This document shows, in pieces, positions 8,066-20,026 of a stretch of DNA of 64,000 bases. The notes beneath the pieces are model-generated. The model worked only from the letters and a program-made list of their open reading frames with translations, did no database searches and was not told the DNA's origin. Source of the stretch: Clostridium sp. BJN0001 (GTDB lineage: Bacteria; Bacillota; Clostridia; Clostridiales; Clostridiaceae); the NCBI RefSeq assembly GCF_022869825.1, contig NZ_CP094971.1, positions 2,076,001-2,140,000 of the forward strand, read 5' to 3'. How positions within the stretch are numbered: position 1 is the stretch's first letter; each line of letters starts with the position of its first letter. A program made the position numbers and the translations under genes.

Positions 8066-8689
8066 CTAATATGATATGAATATTATCGGTGTAGCTATAA
8101 TTATATAAGTGCCCGTATTATAAGTATTAACTGCAAAATTAATTCTTTGATTTTCTAAATAACCAATGCCACTATATCCTGAATTAATACTTACCATCTG
8201 TACATCGTTAAGATTTTTCTCTAATTTTTTTAATATAAAATTATCTATTATATTTCCTTTATAATATAAAAAATATTGTTTATTCATCATATCCTTATTT
8301 TCAAATTGTTTAAACATATCCATTAACTTTTCAGTTGAAATAGTTGAATCAATATTTCTTAAGCTAAGTTCAACAAATGTTATTTTATCTTCTGTCCAAA
8401 TATGAATATTAATATCTTGATTAGTTTTTTTTAATTTATAGCCGTCATAACTTTCATTAATGCACACATACTTATCTTTCAATAAAAATTCAATAAGCCT
8501 ATCTTTTTCTTTATTTTTTGTACTTTTGGTATTATATGTGAGCCTTAATCCATTTTCACAGAATATGCTTTTCTGACTTATTTGTGACTCAATACTATTA
8601 AATTTTTGCTTATTTTCTATACCATAAACAGGATTTATATTAATAAAAAATAGCATTATAACAATGAATAAACTAACTTTTTTTCTCAT
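8066..8689 (-). CDS. ywmB: YwmB-family secreted protein
   Basis: 207 residues with an N-terminal signal peptide (RKKVSLFIVIMLFFININPVYG). The mature part has the mixed alpha/beta layout of the YwmB family, whose function is unknown to me. The call rests largely on size, signal peptide and position: in B. subtilis ywmB lies between the atp operon and murAA-spoIID, exactly as here. It ends 21 bases before the murA start, so co-transcription is likely. Confidence 0.72.
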   Translation of the reverse strand: MRKKVSLFIVIMLFFININPVYGIENKQKFNSIESQISQKSIFCENGLRLTYNTKSTKNKEKDRLIEFLLKDKYVCINESYDGYKLKKTNQDINIHIWTEDKITFVELSLRNIDSTISTEKLMDMFKQFENKDMMNKQYFLYYKGNIIDNFILKKLEKNLNDVQMVSINSGYSGIGYLENQRINFAVNTYNTGTYIIIATPIIFISY

Positions 8690-8830
8690 TAAAGACGCCC
8701 CCTATGCATCTTTAATTATTGTCAATATATATTTTTTTATACTAAATTTTAATATAATTATTTCTATAGTACATTATATTTAATCATTTGAATTTTGTGC
8801 AGAGATGTTATTTTATGTAAATAAAATAAT

Positions 8831-8873
8831 AAAAAAAATGAAATAAGACTAAACAAGTCTCATTTCATTTTTT
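8831..8873 (-). terminator. Terminator of the atp operon (works both ways by sequence)
   Basis: AAAATGAAATAAGACT-AAAC-AAGTCTCATTTCATTTTTT: a long stem with T-runs on both strands, 17 bases after atpC. Confidence 0.85.
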
Positions 8874-8889
8874 AATATAATCTCATATA

Positions 8890-9291
8890 TTATTCATCTT
8901 TTAGTTTAAGTCGTTCATTAGCTCTTAAAAGTGCTAATTTAAAAATCTTCACATCATATTTATCAGGTTCTTCAAGCCTTTTTAAAGCTCTATCTTTAGC
9001 TTTTTCAGCTCTTTTAAAATCTATATCTTTTGGAAATTCTGCTGCATCAGTTGATAAAACTACTCTATCATTCTCTACATTTACAATGCCTGATGAAACG
9101 AATAATTTTACAAACTTTCCTTCTTCATCTTCAAATTTAACTACATATGGTACTGTAGCTGCTATCATCGGAGCATGTTGAGGAAGTATTTCAAAATTTC
9201 CATTTGAACCATTTAAAAAAATTCTTTTAACTCTGCCACTAAAAACATCTTTCCTTGGAGTTATGATATTTAATTCAAAAGTATCACTCAA
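8890..9291 (-). CDS. atpC: ATP synthase F1 epsilon subunit
   Basis: 133 residues: N-terminal beta-sandwich (ITPRKDVFSGRVKRIF, GNFEILPQHAPMIA) and C-terminal helical hairpin, the normal two-domain form. It couples rotation to catalysis and can inhibit ATP hydrolysis. TTG 9291 is the start, with GGAGATGATATT before it. Last gene of the operon, 11 bases after atpD. Confidence 0.95.
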   Translation of the reverse strand: MSDTFELNIITPRKDVFSGRVKRIFLNGSNGNFEILPQHAPMIAATVPYVVKFEDEEGKFVKLFVSSGIVNVENDRVVLSTDAAEFPKDIDFKRAEKAKDRALKRLEEPDKYDVKIFKLALLRANERLKLKDE

Positions 9292-9302
9292 AATATCATC
9301 TC

Positions 9303-10697
<1,395 letters not shown>

Positions 10698-10713
10698 CTA
10701 AAATACCTCCTTA

Positions 10714-11577
10714 CTATTTTTGAGCTTCTGCTCCTCCAACTATTTCACTTATTTCTTGAGTAATCATTCCTTGTCTTATTCTGTTATATTTAAGGTTAAG
10801 ATTACTTAGCAAATCATTAGCATTATTAGTAGCTCCATCCATTGCAGTCATTCGACTACTCTGTTCGCTGCATTTTGCACTTAAAAGTGCATCTCTCATT
10901 TTACCTTTTAAATATAATTCTAGTGAAACACTTACTGCCTCTTCTAGATTAGGTTCAATAATAATATTTTCATTATATTCTTTATCATCATCATCAAGAC
11001 TTATAGGAAGAATCTTTAAAGTCTTAGGTTCCTGTTTTACTGGAGAAATAAATTCAGTATAAACTAAATTTATCTCCGATACTTCCTCATCTTTATACAT
11101 ATTTAAAGCATCTGTAAAAACAACTTTCATTTCTTTTACTGTTGGAATATCAGAAATATCAACATACTCTTTAACTGTTTCAAATCCAGCTCTTTTTACG
11201 TATCCTATTCCTCTTTTTCCAATTACTATAACCTTTGTATTATCCATATCATCTTCTGATATTTCAGACTTTAAAAATGAAACAATGTTTCCATTATATC
11301 CTCCACATAATCCTGATTCAGATGTAATAATAATATATAATTTATTATTACTTTTATTTCCCTTTAGATATATATCTTCTGTATTACTTTCTAATGCTTT
11401 AGCAATTTTTTTTACTACTTTGCCCATTGATTCTGTAAAATCTATATTTACAGAAAGTTCTTTTCTTGCTTTTCTAAGTTTTGAAGTCGCAACAAGCCCC
11501 ATCGCGTTTGTTATTTTTCTTGTGCTTTCAACGGATTTTATTCTTCTTTTTATTGCTATTAATCCAGCTGCGCCCAT
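10714..11577 (-). CDS. atpG: ATP synthase F1 gamma subunit
   Basis: 287 residues. It forms the central rotor shaft. The N-terminal helix ([20 protein letters not shown]) and C-terminal helix ([35 protein letters not shown]) are the characteristic coiled-coil parts. AAGGAGG precedes ATG 11577. It is 39 bases after atpA and 16 before atpD. Confidence 0.97.
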   Translation of the reverse strand: MGAAGLIAIKRRIKSVESTRKITNAMGLVATSKLRKARKELSVNIDFTESMGKVVKKIAKALESNTEDIYLKGNKSNNKLYIIITSESGLCGGYNGNIVSFLKSEISEDDMDNTKVIVIGKRGIGYVKRAGFETVKEYVDISDIPTVKEMKVVFTDALNMYKDEEVSEINLVYTEFISPVKQEPKTLKILPISLDDDDKEYNENIIIEPNLEEAVSVSLELYLKGKMRDALLSAKCSEQSSRMTAMDGATNNANDLLSNLNLKYNRIRQGMITQEISEIVGGAEAQK

Positions 11578-11616
11578 AATTTTACCTCCTTAAAGAAGGG
11601 CATAGCTATAATTTAG

Positions 11617-13131
11617 CTATGCTTCTTGTAAAAAAACTTTCTTAAATTCAGCTATTGCTTCTTCAAGTTTACTCTTAATCTCATCTGTAAGAACTTTTTG
11701 TTCCATAATTGCTTTTTGAGTTTCTCTATAATGAACATCTATATATTCTGATAGCTCTTCTTCAAATCTTCTAATATCTTTTACTTTTATATCTGATAAT
11801 AAGTCATTAGTAGAAGCATAAAGTATTATAATCTGCTTAACAACATCCATAGGTTTATATTGATTTTGCTTTAATACTTCCATAAGTCTCTTACCTTTTT
11901 CAAGTCTCTTTGTTGAATCAGCATCCATATCAGAGCCAAATTGAGCAAATGATTGAAGTTCTCTAAACTGAGCAAGTTCTAGTCTTAATGTACCACTTAC
12001 CTGTTTCATTGCTTTTATCTGTGCATTACCACCAACTCTTGATACTGATATACCAGCATTAACTGCTGGTCTTTGACCTGCATTAAATAATTCAGATTCA
12101 AGGAATATCTGACCATCTGTTATTGAAATAACATTTGTTGGTATATATGCTGTAATATCTCCAGCTAATGTTTCTATTATAGGAAGTGCTGTTAACGAAC
12201 CTGATCCAAGTTCTTTTGAAAGCTTTGCGGCTCTTTCTAATAATCTTGAATGTATATAGAATACATCTCCTGGATATGCTTCTCTCCCTGGTGGTCTCCT
12301 AAGTAATAACGACATAGCTCTATAAGCTACCGCATGCTTAGATAAATCATCATAAATTATAAGTACGTCTCTTCCTTGATGCATAAAATCTTCGCCAATA
12401 CTACATCCTGCATATGGAGCAAGATACTGGAGTGGTGCTGAATCAGCTGCAGTCGAACTTACAACGATACTATAATCCATAGCATCCATTTCTGTAAGTG
12501 TATTTACTATATTAGCAACAGTAGACTGCTTCTGTCCTATTGCAACATATATACAGATAACATCCTTACCTTTTTGGTTTAAGATTGTATCTACTGCAAG
12601 AGCTGTTTTACCTGTCTGCCTATCTCCTATAATAAGTTCTCTTTGACCTTTACCTATAGGAATCATTGAATCTATAGCTTTAATTCCTGTTTGAAGAGGT
12701 TCATTTACTGCACTTCTATCTAATATACTTGGTGCAGGCACTTCAATAGGTCTTGTTTTATTAGTATTAATAGGTCCTTTACCGTCTATAGGTTCACCTA
12801 ATGAATTTACTACTCTACCTAAAAGTGCATCTCCTACGGGAACTTCAACTATTTTTCCAGTTCCTTTGACAATATCTCCTTCTTTTATTCCTTCTTCGTC
12901 TCCTAAAAGAACACATCCGACATTATCTTGTTCAAGGTTTAAAGCCATTCCATATACATCGTTTGGGAACTCTAAAAGTTCACCTTCCATACAATCGTCT
13001 AATCCATAAACTCTTGCAACTCCATCTCCGATTTGGATTATAGTACCAGAATCTACTGTTTTTATTTGCTTTTGATATTTTTCTATTTCTTTTTTTATAA
13101 TAGAAGTTATTTCTTCTGGTTTAATATTCAT
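11617..13131 (-). CDS. atpA: ATP synthase F1 alpha subunit
   Basis: 504 residues. It carries the non-catalytic nucleotide sites. Walker A is GDRQTGKT at residues 169-176, and the N-terminal delta-binding helix ([17 protein letters not shown]) and the C-terminal domain are complete. GAGGTGAGTCC precedes ATG 13131. Confidence 0.98.
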   Translation of the reverse strand: MNIKPEEITSIIKKEIEKYQKQIKTVDSGTIIQIGDGVARVYGLDDCMEGELLEFPNDVYGMALNLEQDNVGCVLLGDEEGIKEGDIVKGTGKIVEVPVGDALLGRVVNSLGEPIDGKGPINTNKTRPIEVPAPSILDRSAVNEPLQTGIKAIDSMIPIGKGQRELIIGDRQTGKTALAVDTILNQKGKDVICIYVAIGQKQSTVANIVNTLTEMDAMDYSIVVSSTAADSAPLQYLAPYAGCSIGEDFMHQGRDVLIIYDDLSKHAVAYRAMSLLLRRPPGREAYPGDVFYIHSRLLERAAKLSKELGSGSLTALPIIETLAGDITAYIPTNVISITDGQIFLESELFNAGQRPAVNAGISVSRVGGNAQIKAMKQVSGTLRLELAQFRELQSFAQFGSDMDADSTKRLEKGKRLMEVLKQNQYKPMDVVKQIIILYASTNDLLSDIKVKDIRRFEEELSEYIDVHYRETQKAIMEQKVLTDEIKSKLEEAIAEFKKVFLQEA

Positions 13132-13141
13132 GGACTCACCT

Positions 13142-13681
13142 CTAGTTCTTTTTTAACATTAATTCTTTCATTTCGTCTATTTTTGATTTTACTGTTCCAT
13201 CAATAACGTCATGTCCAACTCTTACAAAAACTCCACCTAAAACGCTTTTATCAACTTTAGTTTTAAACAGAATCTTTTTATTATATTTTTTTTCAAAAAT
13301 ATCTGTTAAGCTTTGAAGTTCATCTGGCACAAGAGGTACTGCTGTTTTTATAACACCTCTTAATGTATTTCTTTTCTCAAGATCTATATTCTCCATCTGT
13401 TTGAGTTTTTCTCTTAGATAGAGTATTCTGTCTTTTTCAATTAATATAAGTAAAAAAGACAATAGTTCTTCATCAATTTTTCCTTTAAAAATGTTAATAA
13501 AAATTTCTTTTTTCTTTTTTGTGTTAATCTGAGGATGCTTTATTACTTCTCGAAAATCTTTATCGTTATCAATTAAATCACAAATTTCTTTAAGATCCTC
13601 TATATATTCTGAAACTTTTCCTTTTTCTTCTGCCACTTCATAAAGTGCTAAAGCATAACGCCTGTCTAGATACTCATACAT
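13142..13681 (-). CDS. atpH: ATP synthase F1 delta subunit
   Basis: 179 residues. It is the stator link between the b dimer and the alpha crown. The N-terminal helical bundle ([18 protein letters not shown]) and the C-terminal [19 protein letters not shown] block are diagnostic. ATG 13681 overlaps almost directly with the end of atpF, indicating translational coupling. Confidence 0.95.
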   Translation of the reverse strand: MYEYLDRRYALALYEVAEEKGKVSEYIEDLKEICDLIDNDKDFREVIKHPQINTKKKKEIFINIFKGKIDEELLSFLLILIEKDRILYLREKLKQMENIDLEKRNTLRGVIKTAVPLVPDELQSLTDIFEKKYNKKILFKTKVDKSVLGGVFVRVGHDVIDGTVKSKIDEMKELMLKKN

Positions 13682-13682
13682 A

Positions 13683-14162
13683 TTACATACCTACCTTAGC
13701 GATAAAGTCACTTATTAATTTTCTATGCGTACTTTCATCTATATTTTCTTTTAAAGCCTTAATTGATAATTCTACAGCTAAATCTACAACCTGTTTTTTA
13801 ATTTCATATTCAGCTTTTTCTTTTTCTCTTCCAATTTCAACATCAGCTTTTTCAACCATGTGCTCAGCTTCAGTTTTGGCATTATCTATTATTTCCTGAT
13901 ATATCTTATCAGCCTTCTGCTTCTGCATTTCAGTGATCTTTTTGCTTTCTTCTTTAGCAGACTTTAAAATCTGCTCATTTTTTAAAAGATACATTCTTGC
14001 TTTCTGTGCATCTTCATCAGCTTTTATAAGCTGTTCATCAACATAATTTTTTCTGTCTTCTATTACTTTTTGAAGTTTTGACCAGAAAAAATGTTTCAGA
14101 ATTAATACTAGGATAATGAAATTAATGATTGTTTCTATTACTTCTACAACTTTAATATCCAT
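13683..14162 (-). CDS. atpF: ATP synthase Fo b subunit
   Basis: 159 residues: one N-terminal membrane helix ([19 protein letters not shown]) followed by a long charged coiled coil rich in Lys/Glu/Ala. It is the peripheral stalk. Only one b-type gene is present, so the enzyme should carry a homodimeric stalk. Confidence 0.95.
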   Translation of the reverse strand: MDIKVVEVIETIINFIILVLILKHFFWSKLQKVIEDRKNYVDEQLIKADEDAQKARMYLLKNEQILKSAKEESKKITEMQKQKADKIYQEIIDNAKTEAEHMVEKADVEIGREKEKAEYEIKKQVVDLAVELSIKALKENIDESTHRKLISDFIAKVGM

Positions 14163-14211
14163 AGATTTAATTTATCCTCCCTTCGGAGTTAATACAATCA
14201 ACTCATGTTCT

Positions 14212-14427
14212 TTATTTAGCTAATGCCATTAATGCAATTACGAAACCATATATTGCAGTACCTTCTGCAAGTCCTCCACCTATAATTAATAATGTTAAGA
14301 TTTTTCCTGAAGCTTCTGGTTGTCTTGAAACTGCTTCCGCTGCTTTACCTGTTGCAATTCCTATTCCAATACCAGCTCCTATACCTGTTAATACAGCTAT
14401 TGCTGCTCCTAAAACTCCTAAACTCAT
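14212..14427 (-). CDS. atpE: ATP synthase Fo c subunit
   Basis: 71 residues: two membrane helices joined by the RQPEA loop. The ion-carrying carboxylate is E55 (LAEGTAIYG). Compared with the Na+-binding c subunit of Ilyobacter tartaricus, the Gln ligand position is I22 and the Ser next to the Glu is G56, so the extra Na+ ligands are missing. This supports a proton-coupled rotor. GGAGGAAATGAT precedes ATG 14427. Confidence 0.96.
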   Translation of the reverse strand: MSLGVLGAAIAVLTGIGAGIGIGIATGKAAEAVSRQPEASGKILTLLIIGGGLAEGTAIYGFVIALMALAK

Positions 14428-14455
14428 ATCATTTCCTCCTATAATCTAATATTTT

Positions 14456-15124
14456 TTACTCGTCTGACATCATTTTTATTTGAATCATTGTAAGCACTGA
14501 AAATACCAACATTTGAATGGTACCATCAAATAAATCAAAATATCCATGTACAAATATCGGAAGACCGACTGCATATTTTCCAAGTGCACTATAAATAAGA
14601 TTTATAAGCATTGAAGCCGCTAGCATATTTCCATAAAGTCTTAATGCTAATGAAACTGGAAATACTGCCTTCTCCATAATATTTATTGGAAGCATTACAA
14701 AAACTGGATGAAGATATGTTTTTAAATAACTTCCTACTCCATTCCTTTTTATTGAAGTATAATGAATCATAAAAAATGATGTTAATGCAAGACCGATAGT
14801 AACGCTAACCTCTTTAGTAGGTGGTTCTATTCCTATCAAGCCTGTAAAGTTCATACAAATAAGAAAAATCATCAATGTGCCTATGTAATGTATATAGCCT
14901 GTAAACTCATCACCCATAATATTACTTACTTGATCAGATACTGTTGTATAGATTTTTTCAAGAAAAGCCTGCTTACTATCTGGTTTTTCTTTTAAATCTC
15001 TTGTAAGCATATATCCAGCAATTCCGAGTATTAATATTATTACCCATTGAACAACTATTGCGCCCATAATATCAATATTAATACCAGCAACATTAAAAGA
15101 AAATAAAGGCTTACTTTGCTCCAA
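14456..15124 (-). CDS. atpB: ATP synthase Fo a subunit
   Basis: 222 residues with five to six membrane helices; it forms the ion half-channels. The essential Arg lies in SLALRLYGNMLA. TTG 15124 is chosen as start because GAGAGGAAGTGG lies about eight bases upstream and the resulting MEQSKPLFSF N-terminus fits the family. Starting at ATG 15190 would add 22 residues (IFIYFAYLIYDNKKKERKW part) without a good ribosome binding site. No atpI precedes it. Confidence 0.93.
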   Translation of the reverse strand: MEQSKPLFSFNVAGINIDIMGAIVVQWVIILILGIAGYMLTRDLKEKPDSKQAFLEKIYTTVSDQVSNIMGDEFTGYIHYIGTLMIFLICMNFTGLIGIEPPTKEVSVTIGLALTSFFMIHYTSIKRNGVGSYLKTYLHPVFVMLPINIMEKAVFPVSLALRLYGNMLAASMLINLIYSALGKYAVGLPIFVHGYFDLFDGTIQMLVFSVLTMIQIKMMSDE

Positions 15125-15812
15125 TAATAACCACTTCCTCTCTTTTTTCTTATTATCATATATTAAATATGCAAAATAAATAAAAATCACTTAAAATTAA
15201 TCATAAATAACATTTTTTTAATTTTTACTTGTCTGCCTTTTTAACATTAGTAATTATAGTTCCAACTTAATCTATATTAAAACATCATATTTGACTATTT
15301 ACAGCTATATTTAGTGATCATTTAATATTACATTCATTTTACTCAAAATTGCTTACTCTACATCTTGTTTTTATTAATTTGCGTTTATTATGACATACAT
15401 TTTTATCATCAATTCAATTTTCTGAATAATGAAAATGCCTTTTCTTACTTCATTCTTCATTGATAACATTTTCATTTTAATTTTACTATATTTTTAAAAA
15501 AATATAAGGATATACTTGTAAATATTCTTAAGATTATATTACTTTTGTGTAATTTAAATAAAATTTAATTTTTATAAGTATTGAATATATTATAACCTTA
15601 TAATTCATTATTTATTTCTTTTTTTATTGTTTTTTTACTCTATTTCATTGTAAAACCTCATAATGACTGCTTTACAGGGTATTTATAACTCTATTTAAAT
15701 ATATATGTTAACCACTTTTATACATATGAATAAACCTGTTAACACTTTATTCATTTTTTGAAATTTCAAAGTACTATTTTGAATATATATACATATATCA
15801 TATATATTAGTT
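15125..15812. other. Long gene-free leader between thlA and atpB
   Basis: About 690 bp, very AT-rich, with no reading frame of useful length on either strand, so no atpI remnant is visible. It holds a weak imperfect inverted repeat near 15428-15478 (AATGAAAATG ... CATTTTCATT), a candidate atp promoter, and the thlA terminator at its end. I see nothing else in it. Confidence 0.7.
15682..15711 (-). promoter_or_regulatory. Candidate sigma-A promoter for the atp operon
   Basis: Minus strand TTAACA-N18-TATAAA, giving a leader of about 550 nt. It is the best match I found, but the region is so AT-rich that nearer promoters cannot be excluded. Confidence 0.35.
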
Positions 15813-15861
15813 TATAATAGAAAACTGTCCTTAGCATTTTAAAATGCCAAGAACAGTCTTT
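15813..15861 (-). terminator. Terminator after thlA
   Basis: Minus strand GACTGTTCTTGGCATTTT paired with AAAATGCTAAGGACAGT, then TTTTC. The stem is nearly perfect at 17 bp. Confidence 0.82.
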
Positions 15862-15875
15862 ATAAAAAACTTCTA

Positions 15876-17057
15876 TTAAGCTCTTTCAACTACGATAGCA
15901 GTTCCCATTCCTCCACCTATGCATAAAGTTGCTAAACCTTTCTTAGCATCTCTCTTCTGCATTTCATAAAGTAATGTAACTAAAATTCTTGCTCCTGATG
16001 CTCCTACTGGATGACCAATTGCAATAGCTCCACCATTAACATTTACTTTGCTCATATCAAAGTGTAAGTCTCTTGCAACAGCAATACTCTGAGCTGCGAA
16101 AGCTTCATTTGCTTCGATTAAGTCTAAGTCATCAACTGTTAAGTTGGCTTTTTCTAATGCTTTCTTAGTTGCATAGAATGGTCCATATCCCATGATTGAT
16201 GGATCAAGTCCTCTTGAACCATAAGATAAAATTTTAGCTATAGGTTTAAGTCCTAATTCTTCAGCTTTGTCTGCACTCATAACAACAAATGCAGCTGCTC
16301 CATCATTTATTCCTGATGCATTTCCTGCAGTTACAGTACCATCTTTTATGAAACATGGTTTTAATTTTTCTAAAGTTTCAAATGTTGTTCCGAATCTTGG
16401 TTGTTCATCAGTATCGAAAACAATTGGATCACCTTTTCTTTGTGGAATAGATATTGGAACTATTTCATCCTTAAATCTTCCAGACTTAATTGCTGCTTCT
16501 GTCTTTCTCTGAGATTCTGCTGCAAATTTATCTTGATCTTCTCTTGTTATGTTCCATCTCTTAGCTATGTTTTCAGCAGTTACTCCCATATGATAATTAT
16601 TAAATGCATCCCATAAAGCATCAGTTATCATTGTATCAACGGCTGGAGTATTATTCATTTTATGTCCCCATCTCATATCTTTTAAAGCGAATGGAGCATT
16701 TGACATACTTTCCATACCACCTGCTACAACAACATCTGCATCTCCTGCTTTAATCATCTGAGCTGCAAGACTTACTGCTCTAAGTCCAGATCCACATACT
16801 TTGTTAATTGTCATTGCAGGTACTTCTTCAGGTAATCCTGATTTAATAGTTGCCTGTCTTGCAGTATTTTGTCCAAGTCCAGCCTGGATAACATTACCCA
16901 TTACTACTTCTTCAACAAGTTCTTTCTTAATTCCAGCTCTTTTTACTGCTTCTTTAATAACAGTAGCTCCTAAGTCAACTGCCTGAACTCCTTTTAAAGA
17001 GCCACCGAATTTACCAACAGCTGTTCTTACTGCACTAACTATAACTACATCTTTCAT
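15876..17057 (-). CDS. thlA: Acetyl-CoA acetyltransferase (thiolase)
   Basis: 393 residues. It condenses two acetyl-CoA to acetoacetyl-CoA, the entry to butyrate and butanol formation in clostridia. All catalytic residues are present: C88 in [10 protein letters not shown], the His of GHPVGASG and C379 in CIGGGMG. CAGGAGGG precedes ATG 17057, and a strong sigma-A promoter lies 68-96 bp upstream. It is a single-gene unit with its own terminator, as expected for the highly expressed clostridial thl gene. Confidence 0.97.
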   Translation of the reverse strand: MKDVVIVSAVRTAVGKFGGSLKGVQAVDLGATVIKEAVKRAGIKKELVEEVVMGNVIQAGLGQNTARQATIKSGLPEEVPAMTINKVCGSGLRAVSLAAQMIKAGDADVVVAGGMESMSNAPFALKDMRWGHKMNNTPAVDTMITDALWDAFNNYHMGVTAENIAKRWNITREDQDKFAAESQRKTEAAIKSGRFKDEIVPISIPQRKGDPIVFDTDEQPRFGTTFETLEKLKPCFIKDGTVTAGNASGINDGAAAFVVMSADKAEELGLKPIAKILSYGSRGLDPSIMGYGPFYATKKALEKANLTVDDLDLIEANEAFAAQSIAVARDLHFDMSKVNVNGGAIAIGHPVGASGARILVTLLYEMQKRDAKKGLATLCIGGGMGTAIVVERA

Positions 17058-17124
17058 CTATTAACCCTCCTGAAATTTTAATTTACTTTTTTATTTGCTT
17101 TTGTTAAATTATTAACATAATTTA

Positions 17125-17153
17125 ATTATATACACTTATCAGTATTTTTTCAA
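17125..17153 (-). promoter_or_regulatory. Sigma-A promoter of thlA
   Basis: Minus strand TTGAAA-N17-TATAAT with optimal spacing, predicting a leader of about 60 nt. Confidence 0.82.
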
Positions 17154-17181
17154 GCTTTATATGTTAAATATTAGTCAAAGT

Positions 17182-18333
17182 TTATTTATTAAATTCTTTA
17201 ACATTAATATCAGTTAAATTATAATAATTTAATATTATATCTGCAATTCTCTTTGATGCAATTCCATCTCCATATGGATTTACAGCTTTACTCATTTTTT
17301 CATATTCTTTGCTATTATTAATAAGTTTTTCTGCTTCTTCTACTATCTTATCAACATCTGTACCTACAAGCTTAACTGTTCCAGCTTCTACTGCTTCAGG
17401 TCTTTCTGTAACTCCTCTTAAAACAAGAACTGGTTTTCCAAGATGAGGGGCTTCTTCTTGAAGTCCACCTGAATCTGTCATTACCATAAAGCTCTTATTC
17501 ATAAGATTATGTGTCTCCTTTGTATCAAGTGGAGGAAGAAGATGAATTCTATCATTTCCTCCAAGCCTTTCGTATACAACATCTCTTACTACAGGATTTA
17601 AATGTACAAGATATATTAGTTCAACATCTTTGTTATCCTCAACTATTTTGTTAAGCGCTTTACAGATGTTTTCAATTCCTTGTCCCCAGTTTTCTCTTCT
17701 ATGTGCTGTAATCATAATAACCTTTTTATTATCATAATCAATCTTATTTAATTCATCATGTTCAAAAGTATAATCTTTTTCAACAGTATGTTCCATAGCA
17801 TCAATTACTGTATTTCCTGTAACAAAAATTATATTTTCATCAATTCCTTCTCTTAGCAAATTCTTCTTTGCCCCTTCAGTTGGTGCAAAATGAAGATCTG
17901 CTAAACTTGCTGTAAGTTTTCTGTTCATTTCTTCAGGATATGGAAAATATTTATTAAATGTTCTAAGTCCAGCCTCTACATGGCCTACTTTAATTTGCTT
18001 GTAAAAAGCTGCAAGTGCTCCTGCAAATGTTGTTGTAGTATCTCCATGAACGAGTATCATATCAGGCTTTTCTTCTTCAAAAATTTCTTCAAGTCCTTCA
18101 AGAACTCTTGTTGTAATTCCTGTTAAAGATTGTTTCTTCTTCATTATGTTCAAATCATAATCAGGCTTAATATGAAATAAATCTAGTACTTGATCCAGCA
18201 TTTCTCTATGCTGTGCTGTAACACATACTTTTGAATCTATCTGTTCTCTTTTTTCAAGTTCCTTAACAAGCGGAGCCATTTTTATAGCTTCAGGTCTAGT
18301 TCCAAATATAGTAATTACTTTTTTCCTACTCAC
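17182..18333 (-). CDS. wecB: UDP-N-acetylglucosamine 2-epimerase (non-hydrolysing)
   Basis: 383 residues. It interconverts UDP-GlcNAc and UDP-ManNAc for teichoic-acid linkage units or capsule. Family signatures are TIFGTRPEAIKMAPLV at the N-terminus, GHVEAGLRTFNKY, and TDSGGLQEEAPHLGKP with the following RGVTERPE near residue 290-320. The start is GTG 18333 with a GGGGG-rich site. Also called mnaA. It follows the dCMP deaminase by 26 bases and may share its transcript. Confidence 0.95.
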   Translation of the reverse strand: MSRKKVITIFGTRPEAIKMAPLVKELEKREQIDSKVCVTAQHREMLDQVLDLFHIKPDYDLNIMKKKQSLTGITTRVLEGLEEIFEEEKPDMILVHGDTTTTFAGALAAFYKQIKVGHVEAGLRTFNKYFPYPEEMNRKLTASLADLHFAPTEGAKKNLLREGIDENIIFVTGNTVIDAMEHTVEKDYTFEHDELNKIDYDNKKVIMITAHRRENWGQGIENICKALNKIVEDNKDVELIYLVHLNPVVRDVVYERLGGNDRIHLLPPLDTKETHNLMNKSFMVMTDSGGLQEEAPHLGKPVLVLRGVTERPEAVEAGTVKLVGTDVDKIVEEAEKLINNSKEYEKMSKAVNPYGDGIASKRIADIILNYYNLTDINVKEFNK

Positions 18334-18359
18334 TTTCTTTTCCCCCTGCTTTAAAAAAT

Positions 18360-18854
18360 TTAATATCCATATTCTCCATCAATATTTAATGAATCATCAT
18401 CAGATATCCATTTTTGAACAAAGATTTCTCTATATTCATTATATGTATCTCTTATTATTACATTTTTTATTCCTGCATTTATGATTAGCCTTTTGCACAT
18501 TGAACACGAATTTGCATCTTTTACATACTCTTTTGTTTTAGCATCTCTACCTACTAAATAAAGAGTTGATCCTATCATATCTTTTCTTGATGCACTTATT
18601 ATTGCATTTGCTTCACTATGCACACTTCTACATAATTCATAATGTGTTCCTCTTTTTACATTAAGCTTTTCTCTTACACATTTATTTAAATCTATGCAAT
18701 TCTTTCTTCCTCTAGGCGCACCTGTATATCCAGTTGAAATTATCTCATCATTTTTTACTATAATCGAACCATAATTTCTTCTAAGACAAGTACCTCTTTC
18801 TGAAACTGTTTGTGCAATATCTAAATAATAATTATTTTTATCTCTTCTATTCAC
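18360..18854 (-). CDS. dCMP deaminase (ComEB-like)
   Basis: 164 residues. It deaminates dCMP to dUMP for thymidylate synthesis. The zinc site is visible as VHSEANAI (HxE) and NSCSMC; the usual Pro before the first Cys is a Ser here. GTG 18854 is the start, only nine bases after upp ends, so nucleotide salvage genes are clustered here. Confidence 0.92.
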   Translation of the reverse strand: MNRRDKNNYYLDIAQTVSERGTCLRRNYGSIIVKNDEIISTGYTGAPRGRKNCIDLNKCVREKLNVKRGTHYELCRSVHSEANAIISASRKDMIGSTLYLVGRDAKTKEYVKDANSCSMCKRLIINAGIKNVIIRDTYNEYREIFVQKWISDDDSLNIDGEYGY

Positions 18855-18863
18855 AATTATACC

Positions 18864-19517
18864 CTACTTTGTTCCAAATAATCTGTCTCCTGCATCTCCA
18901 AGTCCTGGTACTATATATCCATCTTCATTTAGTTTTTCATCAATTGCAGCTAAATAAATTTGAACATCAGGATGTGCTTTTACTACTGCTTCTATTCCCT
19001 TTGGAGCTCCAACAAGACACATTAATTTAAGATTTTTTGCTCCTTTATTTTTAAGCATTGTAATCGCATCTATTGAAGATCCACCTGTTGCAAGCATTGG
19101 GTCAACAACAAGAACTTCTCTTTCTTCTATGTCTTTTGGAAGCTTGCAAAAATATTCTACTGGCTTAAGAGTCTTTTCATCTCTATAAAGTCCTATATGT
19201 CCTACTCTTGCAGCTGGTATTAAATTTAAAACTCCATCAACCATTCCAAGTCCAGCTCTTAATATTGGAACAACTGCTAATTTCTTTCCAGCAAGCATTT
19301 TACATTTTGTTTTGCATATAGGAGTCTTAACATCTACTTCTTCTGTTGGAAGATCTCTTGTTACTTCATATGCCATAAGCATAGAAATTTCCTCAACTAA
19401 TTTTCTAAATTCTTTAGAACCTGTTTTTTCATCTCTTATAATTGCAAGTTTATGTAATATTAGTGGATGAACTATTTCTGTAACATTTGTCTGCATCATT
19501 TTTTCTATATTTTCCAT
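18864..19517 (-). CDS. upp: Uracil phosphoribosyltransferase
   Basis: 217 residues. It makes UMP from uracil and PRPP. The PRPP loop is [11 protein letters not shown] and the uracil-binding C-terminal loop is [13 protein letters not shown]. The first ATG (19517) has AGGTG seven bases upstream and is preferred over the internal MMQTN start, giving a few residues more than the typical 209. Confidence 0.96.
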   Translation of the reverse strand: MENIEKMMQTNVTEIVHPLILHKLAIIRDEKTGSKEFRKLVEEISMLMAYEVTRDLPTEEVDVKTPICKTKCKMLAGKKLAVVPILRAGLGMVDGVLNLIPAARVGHIGLYRDEKTLKPVEYFCKLPKDIEEREVLVVDPMLATGGSSIDAITMLKNKGAKNLKLMCLVGAPKGIEAVVKAHPDVQIYLAAIDEKLNEDGYIVPGLGDAGDRLFGTK

Positions 19518-19542
19518 TTAAAAACACCTACTCAATTCTAAT

Positions 19543-19992
19543 TTATTTTGAATACTTTTTTTCTATTTCTGTTATTTTATCAATTCTTCTTGTATGTCTT
19601 CCACCCTGAAATTCAGATGATAAGAATGTTTTTACTATATCAAGTGCAAGTCCAGGTCCTACAACTCTTTCTCCCATTGTAAGGATATTAGCATTATTAT
19701 GTTCTCTTGTTGCATGAGCGCTAAATGTATCAGAACATAATGCAGCTCTTATTCCTGGAACTTTGTTTGCAGATATTCCTACACCTATTCCAGTTCCACA
19801 TATTAAAATTCCAAATTCATATTCACCTTTAGAAACGCTCTCTGCAACAGGAAGTGCATAATCAGGATAATCACATGATTCTGTTGAATTTGTTCCAAAA
19901 TCCTTTACTTCATAATTTTCACTTTCTAAGTATTTTATAATCTCCTGTTTCAAATTAAAGCCGCCATGATCACAGCCAATTGCAATTTTCAT
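19543..19992 (-). CDS. rpiB: Ribose 5-phosphate isomerase B
   Basis: 149 residues. It interconverts ribose 5-phosphate and ribulose 5-phosphate. GCDHGGF at the N-terminus and ICGTGIGVGISANK (catalytic Cys) are conserved, as is the REHNNANILTMG block. 25 bases upstream of upp, consistent with joint supply of PRPP precursor and its use. Confidence 0.95.
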   Translation of the reverse strand: MKIAIGCDHGGFNLKQEIIKYLESENYEVKDFGTNSTESCDYPDYALPVAESVSKGEYEFGILICGTGIGVGISANKVPGIRAALCSDTFSAHATREHNNANILTMGERVVGPGLALDIVKTFLSSEFQGGRHTRRIDKITEIEKKYSK

Positions 19993-20026
19993 AAATAATC
20001 CTCCTAAATTTTATTTATATATAAAT

